Below are positions 5,988-6,770 of a DNA stretch of 6,770 nt, piece after piece. This DNA comes from Nitrospinales bacterium (lineage in GTDB: Bacteria; Nitrospinota_A; UBA7883; JACRGQ01), in NCBI GenBank assembly GCA_023248615.1, contig JAHFEI010000115.1:1-6770 (forward strand), read 5' to 3'. Made by a program: the position numbers and the translations under genes. How positions within the stretch are numbered: the first letter of the stretch is position 1; every line of letters begins with the position of its first letter. The notes under the pieces were generated by a model. The model was not told where the DNA came from and did not search any database. It saw only the letters and a program-made list of their open reading frames with translations.

Positions 5988-6770
5988 TCACTTCTCGGAA
6001 ACGAGTTGCTTGTACTCCCTTTTAAACACTTTCCATTCGCCGGTTTTGGGATCGAACCTGGAGTTTACGAAACATCTCCAGTTGTCATCGTCCAGCGCCA
6101 TGTGGTCGCCCCGGTAGTAATAGCCGGGATAGCGGGTTTCCTCGCGGAACAGGATATGGCGAGCGTGCGCTTCCGCCGCCCATACGCGGTGGTAGTTTTC
6201 CCATGCCCGCAACAGCTCGTGCAAGTCGGCGGCACCCAGCTTTGCCCCGTCCTCTTTCAGCACCGCCAGCTGTTTCAGCCCCTCGTCCAGCATCGTCTTG
6301 CTTGTCATGTACCATGTGGAAACGCCGCCCACATATTCATCCATCAGCTTTTGCAGGCGGAGTTGGTACATCTTCGGCTTGATGTATTCCGGGTTGATGT
6401 CCGGCGCAGTGGTGTACTTGCTGTGTTCGGCGAAAACTTCCATCGGCCTGAAAATTTCGTACGCCAAATCGTCGCTAGATTCCTTTATGGACGGCTTGTA
6501 ACCCTTGTGGTCCAACACCCACTGCACCATCGACTTGGCCGCTATCCGCCCTTCCGCATGGGAGCCGGAAGAGAACTTGTGGCCGGATGCGCCCACGCCG
6601 TCGCCAGCGGTGAACAGCCCTTTCACCGTCGTCATCCTGTTGTAGCCCCAACACCATTCCTTCGGCGCGAAATCTTCCGGCCCGCTGACCCACAGCCCCG
6701 CACAACCTGCGTGGGAGCCGAGCAGGTACGGCTCGGAAGGCATTATCTCGGAAGGCGTCTTGTCCGGCTC
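5988..6770 (-). CDS. aprA: Adenylylsulfate (APS) reductase alpha subunit, C-terminal 260 residues (5' end outside window)
   Basis: AprA is the FAD-containing catalytic subunit of dissimilatory APS reductase. With the ferredoxin-like AprB it interconverts APS with sulfite and AMP in the cytoplasm. The frame is open to the right edge, so this is the C-terminal 260 residues of a protein usually near 650 residues; the first Met in view is internal. Numbering visible residues from 1: the family block around PSEPYLLGSHAGCAG is at 11-25, WVSGPEDFAPKEW at 27-39, the FAD-domain strand GLFTAGDGVG at 51-60, and HKFSSGSHAEGR at 64-75, whose His lies in the substrate/flavin region of the family. RYPGYYYRGD (213-222) and the CFVNSRFDPKTGEW block (233-246) are the helical and C-terminal domain signature that separates AprA from fumarate reductase and succinate dehydrogenase relatives. 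It ends in TGA, 69 nt before qmoA. AprA is the known partner of Qmo, and aprB is expected upstream, beyond the edge. Whether the enzyme runs reductively or oxidatively cannot be judged from this part. No frameshift or odd residue was seen. Confidence 0.96.
   Translation of the reverse strand, partial: EPDKTPSEIMPSEPYLLGSHAGCAGLWVSGPEDFAPKEWCWGYNRMTTVKGLFTAGDGVGASGHKFSSGSHAEGRIAAKSMVQWVLDHKGYKPSIKESSDDLAYEIFRPMEVFAEHSKYTTAPDINPEYIKPKMYQLRLQKLMDEYVGGVSTWYMTSKTMLDEGLKQLAVLKEDGAKLGAADLHELLRAWENYHRVWAAEAHARHILFREETRYPGYYYRGDHMALDDDNWRCFVNSRFDPKTGEWKVFKREYKQLVSEK

Noticed and set aside
1..6770. Novel defence, mobile or CRISPR-like system
   Set aside because: The window is almost fully occupied by the aprA-qmoABC-sat genes with intact motifs. 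No transposase, integrase, terminal repeats, repeat-spacer array, tRNA or rRNA was seen.

Overview
The window carries the membrane-linked core of dissimilatory sulfur metabolism, with every gene on the minus strand. In transcription order (high to low coordinate) these are the 3' part of aprA (adenylylsulfate reductase alpha subunit), qmoA, qmoB, qmoC (the quinone-interacting membrane-bound oxidoreductase complex) and sat (dissimilatory ATP sulfurylase). The sequence therefore comes from a bacterium that either reduces sulfate or oxidises reduced sulfur through the same enzymes run backwards. The window does not settle which: no dsr genes are present and only the last 260 residues of AprA are visible. 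The base composition is moderately GC-rich, ATA isoleucine codons occur repeatedly, and a TTG start is used. I do not assign a phylum.

Layout: 6770-5988 is aprA, cut by the window edge. 5987-5919 is a 69-nt gap with a GC-rich hairpin and the qmoA ribosome binding site. 5918-4659 is qmoA. qmoB (4662-2518) overlaps it by an ATGA junction. qmoC (2504-1386) follows after 13 nt, and sat (1360-134) after another 25 nt. The last 133 nt (133-1) hold two short palindromes and no supported gene. Only the aprA-qmoA gap and this tail look able to hold control elements. The operon promoter, and probably aprB, lie beyond the right edge.

How the genes work together: Sat interconverts sulfate plus ATP with adenosine 5'-phosphosulfate (APS) plus pyrophosphate. 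AprAB interconverts APS with sulfite plus AMP. QmoABC links AprAB to the membrane quinone pool: QmoC carries haem-b-type transmembrane helices and two [4Fe-4S] motifs, and QmoA and QmoB are HdrA-like flavin/iron-sulfur proteins. All key motifs are intact and no frameshift or insertion was seen.

This is a recognised system rather than a new one. The points worth a second look are the position of sat after qmoC, a TTG start for qmoA that shortens the protein by 20 residues compared with the longest reading frame, the ambiguous qmoC start, the hairpin between apr and qmo, and the palindromes after sat.
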